This document shows, piece by piece, positions 1 through 8,557 of a stretch of 64,000 nt of DNA. The notes below the pieces were generated by a model that did no database searches, had not been told where the DNA came from, and was given only the letters and a program-made list of their open reading frames with translations. This DNA is from Nitrospira sp. Lineage in GTDB: Bacteria; Nitrospirota; Nitrospiria; Nitrospirales; Nitrospiraceae. The stretch covers positions 1 to 64,000 of the forward strand of contig JAFEBM010000010.1 in NCBI GenBank assembly GCA_018242685.1, written 5' to 3'. How positions within the stretch are numbered: position 1 is the first letter of the stretch; every line of letters begins with the position of its first letter. Position numbers and translations under genes: made by a program.

Positions 1-37
1 TGTGATCTCCGGACACTACTGATAGACTGTTTTTCTT

Positions 38-66
38 CTCAGCACCCAGCACGCACTACTCAGCAC
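38..66. repeat. CTCAGCAC-type direct repeats upstream of RND gene
   Basis: CTCAGCACCCAGCAC at 38-52 and CTCAGCAC at 59-66 lie just before the pump gene start. Nearly the same 15-mer (one mismatch) recurs at 15283-15297 just before hpnA. Function unknown. Confidence 0.5.
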
Positions 67-73
67 TATCGTT

Positions 74-3000
74 ATGTGGCTGACCTTACTCGCATTGCGC
101 AATCGCGTCGGCATTCTGATGCTCTCGCTCGCGATGGTGGTATTGGGGCTGACATCTCTGCAGCGCTTACCGGTTGATCTCTTTCCGCAAATCTAGGTTC
201 CGGTCGCCTTCGTTGGTGTTATTTACAAAGGAGCACCTCCTCTCGACATTGAGCAAAGCGTCGTCTACCCGATTGAAAAAGCCGTCAGTTCTGCTTCCAA
301 TGTCGAACATGTCGAATCGTTCAGTAAACAGGGTCTCGGAGCCGTGCAAATCTGGTTCAACTGGGGGGCCGACATCAATGTCGGTCAAATGGAGGTGATG
401 CAGCGCATCACCCAGATTTTGAATAGCCTCCCACCGGGCATTCTGCAACCCTTTATCGTCAAGTTCGACGCGTTTCCAACATACCCGTTTCGATCGTTTC
501 GGTATCGAGCGATGGGTTGGACGAGCGGGCACTTTATGATCTCGCCTACAATACGATCGCCCCACAAATTGAGCAGATCGCCAATGTTGCAGCGGCAACT
601 GTCGAAGGGAGCAAGATCCGACAGATCAATATCAACCTTGATCCGGCGCTCCTCAGCGCCCGCGGGCTTTCCATTCTCGACGTCGTGAAATCCGTCAAAG
701 CCTCCAATTTGATTCTGCCTTCCGGCAATATCAAAGCCGGCAACCTTGACTACAATGTATTCACGAACAACCAGTTTCGAACGGTGGAGCCGATTCAAGA
801 CGTGATCGTGAAGGTGAATCCACAAGGCAACCCAGTCCGCGTTCGCGACATAGGGACCGTAACAGACTCTTCTGATATCCAAACGAACATTGTTCACGCC
901 GATGGAACCAGATCAGTGTTTCTTCGCGTGAACAAGCAACCGATCGCCAACACCGTCGAGGTTGTCGATGCCCTACGTGCAGCTCTTCCCAAGATGTTTG
1001 GTATCCCGGAAGGAGCGAAACTCGGATTTCGTTCGATCAGTCACTCTATATCCGCCAATCCATCCACAATCTGATTGAACAGGCCCTTCACGGCTCGCTA
1101 TTGGCCGCAGCCGTAATTCTCATCTTCTTGCGCAACCTCACGAGTACCGTGATCATTTCCGTGGCCATTCCGCTCTCCATGCTCGTGACGTTTATCGTCC
1201 TCTATTTTACCGGTCAGACCCTTAATGTCTTCACGCTTGGCGGGCTCGCACTCGGGATTGGGCGATTGGTTGATGACTCAATCGTGGAGCTGGAGAACAT
1301 CCAGCGCCATCTTAATACCAATTCCAGCCGGTGGAATAGTATCCTTGATGCCGCCAGGGAAGTCGCGATGCCGATCTTTGGTCGACCGTCACGACGGTGG
1401 TGGTTTTCCTCCCGATGTTCTTTGTCGTCGGGATCGCGCGTCTGTTGTTGATACCGTTGGCCGTGACGATCGCGATTGCGCTCTTCACTTCCTTCTTAGT
1501 CTCCCGCACGGTCACACCGGCGCTTTGCTACAAATTCCTCAAGCCTGAACAAGAGGCCTGGCGGTCAATGCCGAGCTGGTTTACCAAACTGATGGAGTGG
1601 AGCCGCAACCGATATGACTCTCTTGATAGAAGTTACGAAGACTCCTTGCGGTGGGTCCTGGGGCATCGCCGGATCTTTATGGCCTTGGTGCTGCTGCTCT
1701 TTGTTGGATCGCTCACGTTGGTTCCTCTGATCGGAACGGAATTCTTACCGGTTTCTGATGAGAGCCAGTTTCGCATCGTCCTGCGGGCGCCGGTCGGCCA
1801 ACGGGTAGAAAAGACCGAACAGCAGGTCTCAGAAGTCGAACGGGTGCTCCAGGCCAATATCCCCACGACCGAATTGGAAAAGATCGTCTCCAGTACAGGC
1901 GTCTTGTCGCAAGGCCGTTCGTCGCTCTTTAACCCCAATACAGGCCCCCATACGTCTTCGATTCAAGTGTACTTGGTCTCGCCGGACAAACGGAACAGAA
2001 CTCAAGTCGAGATCATGAACGATGTGCGGCCGAAGATCGTCAAACTGTTTGCCGGGGTCTCGATGTATTTCGATCCCGGTGGTCTCGTCAAACGCGTCAC
2101 AAGCTTCGGCTCTCAAAAGGCTGTTGATGTGGAAATCTACGGCTATGACTTCGAAAAAGCGAGGGATGTCATCGCTCGTGTCAAGGAGATCATGGAGCAA
2201 ACTCCCGGCCTGGCGGATATTGAACCGAGTCGGGAGGAAAACTATCCGAAGGTCAACGTCACAGTCGATCGAGAGAAGGCGGCTCTGCTCGGCATCAGCG
2301 AAGCCGACGTGGCCAATACTGTCCTGTTTTCTCTGAACGGAAACGGCCAAACCGACCCGATCATTTACACGGATCCGCCAAGCGGTAATGAATACTTCAT
2401 CAGCGCTTGGCTCGCTGAGGAGCACCGAAAGAGTCTCGCCGATCTGGAGAATATTCTCCTCACCACCAAAGTCGGCGAACCTGTCTTACTGAAGAATGTG
2501 GCGTCCCTCAAGTTGAACGCAGGCCCCCTGAAAGTCGATCGGAAGTATTTCCAGCGCGTGGTACACATAACGGCTAATCCTACTACCCGGACACTTGGCG
2601 AGATTGCCGAAGATCTCGAGTCGGCGTTCGCCACACTCCAATTGCCGGCGGGCTTCAGCATCAAGCTGGCAGGACAGATTCAGCAACAGCGCGACATCTT
2701 CCAAGGATTGCAGTTTGCGATCATCCTGGCGCTCTTACTGGTCTACATGGTCATGGCCGCACAATTTGAGTCGCTCATCGACCCATTCATCATCATGTTT
2801 TCAGTGCCGATGGGGTTTCCCGGTGTCATTTTGATCCTGTTTCCGACGAATACGACGCTGTCCACCACATCGATGATGGGCATCATCATGATGTTTGGGA
2901 TTGTCGTTTCGAACGGTGTCCTGTTGGTCGATTACACCAATGTGCTGAGGCGCAGAGGAGAGTCACTTCACCAAGCAGTCGTGACCGCCGCGCGAACAAG

Positions 3001-3259
3001 ACTGCGCCCGATTCTCATGACCTCACTGGCCACGGTCTTCGGCCTTCTTCCCATGGCGATCGGCCTTGGAACCGGCGGCAAAACCAACGCTCCCCTGGCA
3101 CGCGCGGTCGTCGGAGGGTTGAGCGTCTCTACACTCCTCACGTTGTTCCTCGTCCCGATGATGTACGCGATTTTAGAAGAACGGTTCCCGAGGAGACTTG
3201 CTTTGGAAATAAAAGATCACTACCAAGCTCAGGCGAGCGGGGTTCCTGCTCAGGAGTAA
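74..3259 (+). pseudogene. HAE1-family RND efflux transporter, inner-membrane subunit, disrupted
   Basis: The conceptual product is an AcrB/HAE1-type proton-driven RND pump of about 1060 residues that would extrude hydrophobic compounds with a membrane-fusion protein and an outer-membrane channel. The start ATG at 74 opens the usual first transmembrane helix; the frame then reads FPQI followed by an in-frame TAG (196-198), where the family continues VPVAFVG. Three frame changes follow: near 472 (after the residues KFDA), near 1027 (after AKLG; one base apparently missing) and near 1384 (after AMPIF). From 1397 to the end one long open frame carries the pump and docking domains and the final helices. 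Pieces on both sides of each lesion align as one protein. The window begins just upstream, so the expected fusion-protein gene cannot be seen. Either a genuine pseudogene or a cluster of sequence errors; four lesions in 1.4 kb with none in the next 1.8 kb favours early decay. Confidence 0.88.
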
Positions 3260-3265
3260 TGCTCG

Positions 3266-3604
3266 TTAACTCTCAACAACGTTCGGGAACAGGGATTTCA
3301 GCTGCATAGCCAGCCCGATATCCCCGGTGACTTGCAAACGTCCCGACATCGCCATCGTCATCCCGCTGAGCCGTCCATTCAGAACCCCGATGCAGTCTTC
3401 TCCGGTCATCGAGAGGGTCACATGCGGATCGGCATGGGTTCCATCCTTCACGACGCAGGTCCCATTTTGCACCAGCAGATGGTACTGGCCGGCTTGGATG
3501 CCTCGGAGGTCGAACTGATAGACGGCATCAAGATCTTCAGCCGCATCTTTATCGAGTTTTGATGGAAGTGAATCGAGCACCTCTTTGACGGTCGTGGCTT
3601 TCAT
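3266..3604 (-). CDS. SCP2 sterol-binding-domain protein
   Basis: A 112-residue protein that is essentially one SCP2 domain, a small hydrophobic-ligand-binding fold. It has the typical ending of the family: a VTLSMTGED-like strand, GRLSGMTMAMSGRLQVTGD and a final helix with MQLKSLFP. No signal peptide, so probably cytoplasmic. It is convergent with the broken RND gene, only 6 bases from its stop. Ligand cannot be deduced; lipid or isoprenoid handling is the usual suggestion for this family. Domain assignment is firm, physiological role is not. Confidence 0.85.
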   Translation of the reverse strand: MKATTVKEVLDSLPSKLDKDAAEDLDAVYQFDLRGIQAGQYHLLVQNGTCVVKDGTHADPHVTLSMTGEDCIGVLNGRLSGMTMAMSGRLQVTGDIGLAMQLKSLFPNVVES

Positions 3605-3700
3605 GGCTTGGCGATACCTATGGCATTGGATGGTTAAAGTATTCGGGGGCGCTCCACTAACCTAGCGCCCCCCAAAGCAAGATCCCTGTGAACAAAAGTT

Positions 3701-4141
3701 TTAGTACCGTAGTGTGGCGGTCGCAACACTACGACGGGCGCCGAAAAACTCCTTCGAAAACGACTCGACGACCGTGGGATCATACCCCTTGCAGCTGAAA
3801 ATGTCGAGGTAGGCGTGATTCGTTTCATTGGCAAAATGGCCGCTGATCAATGAGGTTGAGATCAGCTGCACCATAGAATAACCGGCTACACGGCCTTCGC
3901 CGAAATTGACGACCTGGCATTCACCGTACCGCTTCATGCCGATGAGTGCACAGAGCTCAACCACGTAGCGCTTGATATGATTCGCATCACGTATAAGGTC
4001 TGGATTGCAATCGTGGAGATCAACAGCGGTGCAGAGCCCCCATGCCTTGCCGCTTCCCACCATGTCCTGGACAGGTTGGGCAGCAGCCGCAGGGGTGTTG
4101 GATGGTAAGATCGCGGACTCGGAACTGGCTGAGGTACTCAT
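3701..4141 (-). CDS. S-adenosylmethionine decarboxylase-like protein (variant cleavage site)
   Basis: 146 residues; a Ser/Ala/Pro-rich N-terminal tail of about 30 residues precedes a domain that matches prokaryotic AdoMetDC (SpeH), the pyruvoyl enzyme supplying decarboxylated SAM for spermidine. The three catalytic positions keep exact spacing: Ser97 (pyruvoyl precursor), His102 five residues later and Cys117 fifteen after that (DIFSCKG). However, the residue before the serine, normally Glu in the AESH cleavage motif, is Thr96, and the motif reads STSLISGHF. It may process differently or be a non-processing homologue. No spermidine synthase is adjacent; a deoxyhypusine-synthase-like gene lies 20 kb away. 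Family assignment fairly sure, activity uncertain. Confidence 0.72.
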   Translation of the reverse strand: MSTSASSESAILPSNTPAAAAQPVQDMVGSGKAWGLCTAVDLHDCNPDLIRDANHIKRYVVELCALIGMKRYGECQVVNFGEGRVAGYSMVQLISTSLISGHFANETNHAYLDIFSCKGYDPTVVESFSKEFFGARRSVATATLRY

Positions 4142-4261
4142 AAGGAGTTGATCCCTTTCTGTAAAAGGTTATGTTGACAGGAACGATCATGCGTGAACTA
4201 TACCATAAATTCTCTTGTTATGAATAAGAGCTGCGAGGAATATTTCGGCTTTTGAAAAGGG

Positions 4262-4281
4262 ACCCGTCATCACCAATTGAT
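4262..4281. repeat. Left copy of 20-bp direct repeat (probable target-site duplication)
   Basis: ACCCGTCATCACCAATTGAT occurs here and again at 5664-5683 with no mismatch, exactly bracketing the insertion element. Long target duplications (over 20 bp) are known for IS1202-group elements. Confidence 0.85.
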
Positions 4282-5663
4282 GTAGATAGCAAGTTAAGTT
4301 GTCCGGTTGATGGAGCACATGATCTGTCCGGTCTTTCCGTTCGAATCATTTCAGCCGCGCGCCGAAATTTTTTTGTGCACAATTGCCCGAGGATCAACGA
4401 TCGATCGGTCGCCCGATCCACGGGGCGGGCTGCGACGACCTGGCTGTACCCCGTCCGGCTCGATCACCCGCCCATCCGACTGATACCGTGCCAAGCACCG
4501 TGGGCCATGAAACACCGCCAACGTGCCATCCGGATACGCGTGAACCCGCACCGTGACCTTCACGTAATGGAACCGGTGTTGGTCTGGCGGAATCTGTAGA
4601 TGCTGGCCCTGATAGCGCACCGTGTTGTCGTTGGCGACGACGCGGTCGTCCTGCACACACAGAATATCGGCCAGGGTCGGGCCAATCCACGGGACGAAGG
4701 CCGTCCCCGCTTCAGCGGCCGTCCCCGCAAAACGCCGATTGTAGGCCGGGAGAAACTGCTCAGCGAGATACTGATTGGCTGCCGCCATCGTCGTGATCCC
4801 GGCCAGGCCAATTCTTTGGGCAATCGATCTTGCAGCGTGCGGAAGACACGCTCGGAGCGGCCCCGGGCTTCCGGTGAATAGGCGGGGATCAGGGTGATCC
4901 CCACTTGCCGTAAGGCGCGATGCACCTGCGTGAGCCGTGTCTTATCGACCTTGCCTCCCGTCTCCTCCGTGTGCCAGTAGTGTGTCCCTCGATCGGTATA
5001 GAGGGAACTGAAGAGCCCCTTCGCCTCAATGACCTCCCGCAGCCCCTGAAAGCTGCTCATGGTTCCTTCTTCCTCGACAAAGAAGGCGGAGTAGAGCTGG
5101 GTGGTCGCATCATCAAGGGTCGCAATGAAATCCCACTGACAGCCCAGCACCCACTCATGCTTGGAGCCATCTTGGTGGAGCATCATCCCCGGCAACGGTT
5201 TGCGGAGCCGCTTCTTGCGATGGGCTCCGCGCCGGGGTGCCCGCGTCACATGTCCGGCCCGTTGCAGCCGGTTCTTGGTCCACGTGTAGGAGCGGGTCCC
5301 GCCATGGTCCGCTTGCCAGCGCTCGTGGAAATGTGTGACGGTCCATCCCGTGTAGCGGGTCTCATACAAAGTCACCATCTGCACGACTTCATCCACTGGG
5401 GCTGCTCGGGCAGAGGCTCGATTCAGGCGCCGATCCTCTAATCCCGACACGCCCTCGGCTTCGTAGCGGGTACTCCACCGCCGAAACGTGCGTTCCGTCA
5501 CGCCGAGCATCTCCGCCGCCTCCGCCATCGTGAGTTCCCGGCGTTGTCGCCGTGTATACAGCTCTTCAAATCGCATCCGTCTGACCTCCTGTAGGACTGT
5601 CGCCCGTGTCATGGTGGCCCTCCTTGAGGGCGCACCCTAAACCGGACAGATGATGGGCTAGCT
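4282..5663 (-). mobile_element. ISNCY/IS1202-type insertion sequence, about 1.38 kb
   Basis: Bounded by the 20-bp direct repeats. Both ends carry imperfect inverted sequences: GTAGATAGC near 4282 against GTAGCTAGC read inward from 5665, and TGTCCGGTT at 4300-4308 matched by AACCGGACA at 5640-5648. A further TGTCCGG at about 4326 makes the exact left inverted repeat uncertain. The element holds one transposase frame on the minus strand. The perfect repeats suggest recent insertion; the transposase frameshift suggests it is no longer autonomous. Confidence 0.82.
4351..5612 (-). pseudogene. ISNCY-family (IS1202-like) transposase, frameshifted
   Basis: A DDE transposase of about 420 residues split by one frame change near 4801. 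The N-terminal part (5612 down to about 4801) has a helix-turn-helix (TMAEAAEMLGVTERTFRRW) and an integrase-core catalytic domain with Asp in MMLHQDGSKHEW, Asp in SLYTDRGTHYW and Glu in SPEARGRSERVFRTLQ. The C-terminal part resumes at ITTMAAANQYL and has the family-typical RFHYVKVTVRVHAYPDG and FHGPRCLARY segments. One missing G in a G-run (CCGGGATC) explains the break. Without a second frameshift or programmed slippage the enzyme would be incomplete. Confidence 0.85.
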
Positions 5664-5683
5664 ACCCGTCATCACCAATTGAT
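5664..5683. repeat. Right copy of 20-bp direct repeat (probable target-site duplication)
   Basis: Identical to 4262-4281. The repeat is followed directly by TTGACA and the upstream region of the small Cys-rich gene at 5719, so the element landed in the intergenic region upstream of that gene. Confidence 0.85.
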
Positions 5684-5718
5684 TGACAAGGTCACGAAGC
5701 TCAGGAACAATATGCCTC

Positions 5719-5898
5719 ATGCCATCCGTCTCTAACATATCCCGGATCGAATTACCTGATCGCCTCTGCACTTGGTGCAAAGTCCTCATGAGGAAGCGCC
5801 TGGTGGGCGGCAACCAGTTCATCCATTACACCTGCCCCAAATGCATCTTTCAGCACACCACCAGGCTCGGATCCAAGCTTCAGAAGCCGGCTCCATGA
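5719..5898 (+). CDS. Small zinc-ribbon-like protein
   Basis: 59 residues if started at ATG 5719 (a TTG at 5683 would add 12). Two Cys pairs, LCTWCKVLMRKR and YTCPKCIFQHTTR, are about 21 residues apart, the layout of a small structural zinc ribbon. Basic and without a signal peptide, so probably cytoplasmic. The AGGA at 5702-5705 is somewhat far from the ATG. The IS element ends 36 bp upstream and may have altered its promoter. Convergent with the reductase gene. The Cys pattern argues for a real gene, but function is unknown. Confidence 0.55.
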   Translation: MPSVSNISRIELPDRLCTWCKVLMRKRLVGGNQFIHYTCPKCIFQHTTRLGSKLQKPAP

Positions 5899-5918
5899 TT
5901 CTGGCAAAACCCTCCGAT

Positions 5919-6623
5919 CTAATAGTACTTCTCCCGGTAAATCGGGCATAACCCCTTCGCTTGAATGTACGACGTCACGTCCTTAATCATGTTTCCATTG
6001 CCGCATAGATAGACCGCTAAATCCCGGACCGAAGTCACTCGTTCCTGGACGAGACTCGATACTCGCCCTCTACCTCCGGTCCACTCTGATCCTGGCTGCG
6101 AGAGGGTCATCACGAAGGAAAAATGCGGATAGCGGTCGGCCAAATCTTTGAACTCGTCTTGGTAATACAGGTCTCGCTCACTCCTGACTCCCCAGAACAG
6201 CATCAGAGGTCTGGTGCCGTCCCTCTCAAGGTACGAGAGGATCATGGATCGAAAGGGAGCAATTCCCGTCCCGGTCGCTACAAACAGCATCTGTTTGGTG
6301 GGATCCTCTCGCAGCGTGAAGGATCCGGCCGGCCCCTTAAAGCGCACGGGGTCTCCTTCCCGAAGACTGAATAGGTAGGTCGATCCAGGACCTCCCGGAA
6401 CCAGATTGAAGAGCAAGAGCACCCGATCGGAGGTTGAGGAAGGTGAAGCAATGGAATAGGGACGCGTGACCGGATAGGGATAGCCTTCCTTTGGTATGTC
6501 GAATGAGATAAACTGCCCGGCCTTAAAGCTTATGGCCGCAGGCTCACAGAGAATGAGCTCTAGTTCGCGGACATTGTGGGTTAAATCCCTGATCCGACTC
6601 ACCTTAGCCTGAACAGATTCCAT
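5919..6623 (-). CDS. Ferredoxin/flavodoxin--NAD(P)H reductase-family oxidoreductase
   Basis: 234 residues with the two-domain FNR plan. The N-terminal barrel carries the FAD-binding motif RPYSIASP (about residue 56) and the C-terminal domain the nucleotide-binding motif ATGTGIAPFRSM (about 116), then LFWGVRSERDLYYQDEF and CGNGNMIKDV, ending in an aromatic residue (REKYY). It would transfer electrons between NAD(P)H and a small iron-sulfur or flavin carrier in the cytoplasm. No partner carrier gene is adjacent, so the electron acceptor is unknown. Confidence 0.88.
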   Translation of the reverse strand: MESVQAKVSRIRDLTHNVRELELILCEPAAISFKAGQFISFDIPKEGYPYPVTRPYSIASPSSTSDRVLLLFNLVPGGPGSTYLFSLREGDPVRFKGPAGSFTLREDPTKQMLFVATGTGIAPFRSMILSYLERDGTRPLMLFWGVRSERDLYYQDEFKDLADRYPHFSFVMTLSQPGSEWTGGRGRVSSLVQERVTSVRDLAVYLCGNGNMIKDVTSYIQAKGLCPIYREKYY

Positions 6624-6858
6624 CGACGGCTGATTCCTCTATTCTGACTACCCATAGCGATTTCATTACGGAAACACATGTTATCTCTGACCGTTGGCAC
6701 CTCGCGAAGATCCTCCAACCCAACACCATTTTTCACTGGTGTGACGTGGAAAAGCTTGAGACCTATCGTCACCTGAGGAATGGCCTAGTCTATCTCCCCA
6801 ACCCCACTTTTCAAAGAAGGAACTGCAGGCGAGTGTGAGCTTCCGTGCGTCGAGGCGG

Positions 6859-7188
6859 CTAACCGCGGGAAAACCTATTCTGGACATGATCGTCGAGAAT
6901 ATGAGTCAATCGCTCTCGATCCTCCGGACTGATTGAGACAATTTTTGCGCCTAATTTAGGTGTACGTACGTGTATGATTTCCAACTCACAGGCTAAGGAT
7001 CTCCCATGCTCAAGTTCGATCCCGAGTTGAAGCACATCACCGCGCTTCACGAACAGACGGCTTTCTAGGCGAACGCCGGACTCGCTGACATCGAGCACCT
7101 TGCACGGCGCCGAGAGCGAGCCGCGCTGCAATCGGCCGACACAGCCCACATCCACACGCGAGTGCTTACGCTTGAAACCCATACCCAT
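6859..7188 (-). CDS. PilZ-domain protein (probable c-di-GMP receptor)
   Basis: 109 residues forming a single PilZ domain. The RKHSRVDV segment near the N terminus supplies the RxxxR switch and VLDVSESGVRLES the D/NxSxxG motif, the two elements that bind cyclic di-GMP. Stand-alone PilZ proteins act as adaptor effectors. No diguanylate cyclase or phosphodiesterase is in the window, so the output is unknown. Confidence 0.88.
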   Translation of the reverse strand: MGMGFKRKHSRVDVGCVGRLQRGSLSAPCKVLDVSESGVRLESRLFVKRGDVLQLGIELEHGRSLACELEIIHVRTPKLGAKIVSISPEDRERLTHILDDHVQNRFSRG

Positions 7189-7247
7189 CCTCCTATTTCC
7201 GGCATCATATCAGGAAGACGGATCCTGCCGAAGCAATTACAAAATAC

Positions 7248-7613
7248 CTAAAGCTTTCCTCCGACCAAGGTTCGCACCTGTTCCATACGTTTGCGATTGA
7301 CGCCCAGATCGCTATAGCCCGTGCGGGAAGCAGAACGGAAGTGAACCGTCTTCGTAGGTTCATCGAAGAGAAACTCCACATCATCGACGAAGCGGAGCAG
7401 CAGGCTGGTGAACTCGTAGTGGAGATAGGACTCGTCCTCATCGACGAGCTTGGTCCGAGGCAATGTTGTGAGCACCGCTTTCAACGCCTCTTTCGCCTCT
7501 GCGCAAGACTTCTTGTACTGAAACGGCGCGATGGCGTGGCCCTCATCAGTCGCCTGGGTCGAGACGCAGTTAGGCTTATCGGGGCACGTCGGTAAAGTCC
7601 GCGGGTTTGTCAT
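7248..7613 (-). CDS. DUF1499-family protein
   Basis: 121 residues. Features of the DUF1499 family are present: the N-terminal CPDKPNCVSTQATDE, an internal FRFVDDVEFLFDE-like strand and the ending HFRSASRTGYSDLGVNRKRMEQVR. The ATG at 7613 is preferred over an upstream TTG (7643) because GGGA lies six bases before it, while the TTG has its GGAG directly abutting. No signal peptide. Biochemical role of the family is not established. Confidence 0.85.
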   Translation of the reverse strand: MTNPRTLPTCPDKPNCVSTQATDEGHAIAPFQYKKSCAEAKEALKAVLTTLPRTKLVDEDESYLHYEFTSLLLRFVDDVEFLFDEPTKTVHFRSASRTGYSDLGVNRKRMEQVRTLVGGKL

Positions 7614-7719
7614 ATTCCATCCCTTCTTGCCGTCCAAGCTCAACTCCTTCGCAATGCTTCACGATCGTTTGCCTTACAGTAAGGAAGTAAGATATCCTGC
7701 CAATAGGAGGCATCGTTGT

Positions 7720-7959
7720 ATGTTAGCTAAAAAAACATCAAAGAACCAAGTGACGTTGCCCAAAAAGATCCTCAAAGGAATTCCAGAAACCGACTATTTT
7801 GATGTCTCTCTTCGGGAAGGGAGCGTAGTGCTTCGGCCTGTGACTGTCGCGGAACATCACAGCCGGCTCACAACGGTCAGGGAGAAGATCCGTGACCTGA
7901 GAATTACATCCACTGATATCGACAAGGCAATTCAGTGGGCCAGAGTACGCCTAACCTAA
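7720..7959 (+). CDS. AbrB/SpoVT-type antitoxin-like DNA-binding protein, without toxin
   Basis: 79 residues. The N-terminal MLAKKTSKNQVTLPKKIL is a swapped-hairpin AbrB-type DNA-binding motif as in antitoxins, and the C-terminal half is a charged helical tail that would wrap a partner toxin. The start is set by AGGAGG at 7705-7710, nine bases upstream. Such antitoxins are normally followed by a PIN-domain toxin, but here the next gene is convergent and its stop overlaps this stop by nine bases. It is therefore an orphan antitoxin or a stand-alone regulator. Confidence 0.72.
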   Translation: MLAKKTSKNQVTLPKKILKGIPETDYFDVSLREGSVVLRPVTVAEHHSRLTTVREKIRDLRITSTDIDKAIQWARVRLT

Positions 7960-8484
7960 CATCTCATATGGTTCAATGTCTGAAAGGACTCGAGTCGTAT
8001 AATCACCTTGCGCTAACTTGTGAAGCAAAAGGCGATGAAAAATCAACAGGATGAGGTGAGCATTGGTGTCTATCTGAACTTCATGCATTTGATGTTCTAA
8101 TCGACGACTCCACTCTGTGGCAGCTTCTGAATTCGGTAAGTACTGAGCACCTGGATAGGCATTCATGTAGTTGACGCCCCAGACATAGCCTTCAGGTTCA
8201 CCACTCTCCTGCCAAACATCATAATCTGTGAATTGGTCGTCCCAAGAGCGAGTCCATGACATGTCTGTAACTGTACTTGTGACCTTAGCTAAGACACAGT
8301 GTGTGAACCGAAACCGATAGCGACCTTCAAGGTATGATCCGGAATCATCCGGTGCTGCTGCCGTAGTCTCAATTATCACATCATAGTCTCGCATGTATGG
8401 CGTAAAACGATGCTCAACAATGGAGCAGTCAGCTAACGGCCATCTCTCCAGAAACTCTATTGCCCGTTGATCAAGACGTTCCAT
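7951..8484 (-). CDS. YxiG-like domain protein
   Basis: 177 residues. The segment LADCSIVEHRFTPYMRDYDVIIE (about residues 17-39), followed by a strand-rich region (RYRFRFTHCVLAKV) and a final QIDTNAHLILLIFHRLLL, resembles the YxiG-like domain found in small, often immunity- or toxin-associated proteins. No signal peptide or membrane segment. No toxin is adjacent; it overlaps the end of the AbrB-type gene. Family assignment is by pattern only and the role is unknown. Confidence 0.5.
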   Translation of the reverse strand: MERLDQRAIEFLERWPLADCSIVEHRFTPYMRDYDVIIETTAAAPDDSGSYLEGRYRFRFTHCVLAKVTSTVTDMSWTRSWDDQFTDYDVWQESGEPEGYVWGVNYMNAYPGAQYLPNSEAATEWSRRLEHQMHEVQIDTNAHLILLIFHRLLLHKLAQGDYTTRVLSDIEPYEMLG

Positions 8485-8557
8485 ACCTCACCCATTTTAT
8501 GATCAAGAATGCTCAACAAGATTTTTCAACCAGATCTCGGCCCAACGCCAATCTCTG

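Noticed and set aside
5684-5805. Minus-strand frame that reads through the IS target site when the element and one repeat copy are removed
   Set aside because: It stays open for about 70 codons and joins both flanks, but overlaps the better-supported Cys-pair gene on the plus strand, has no recognisable family and no good start site; chance is likely.
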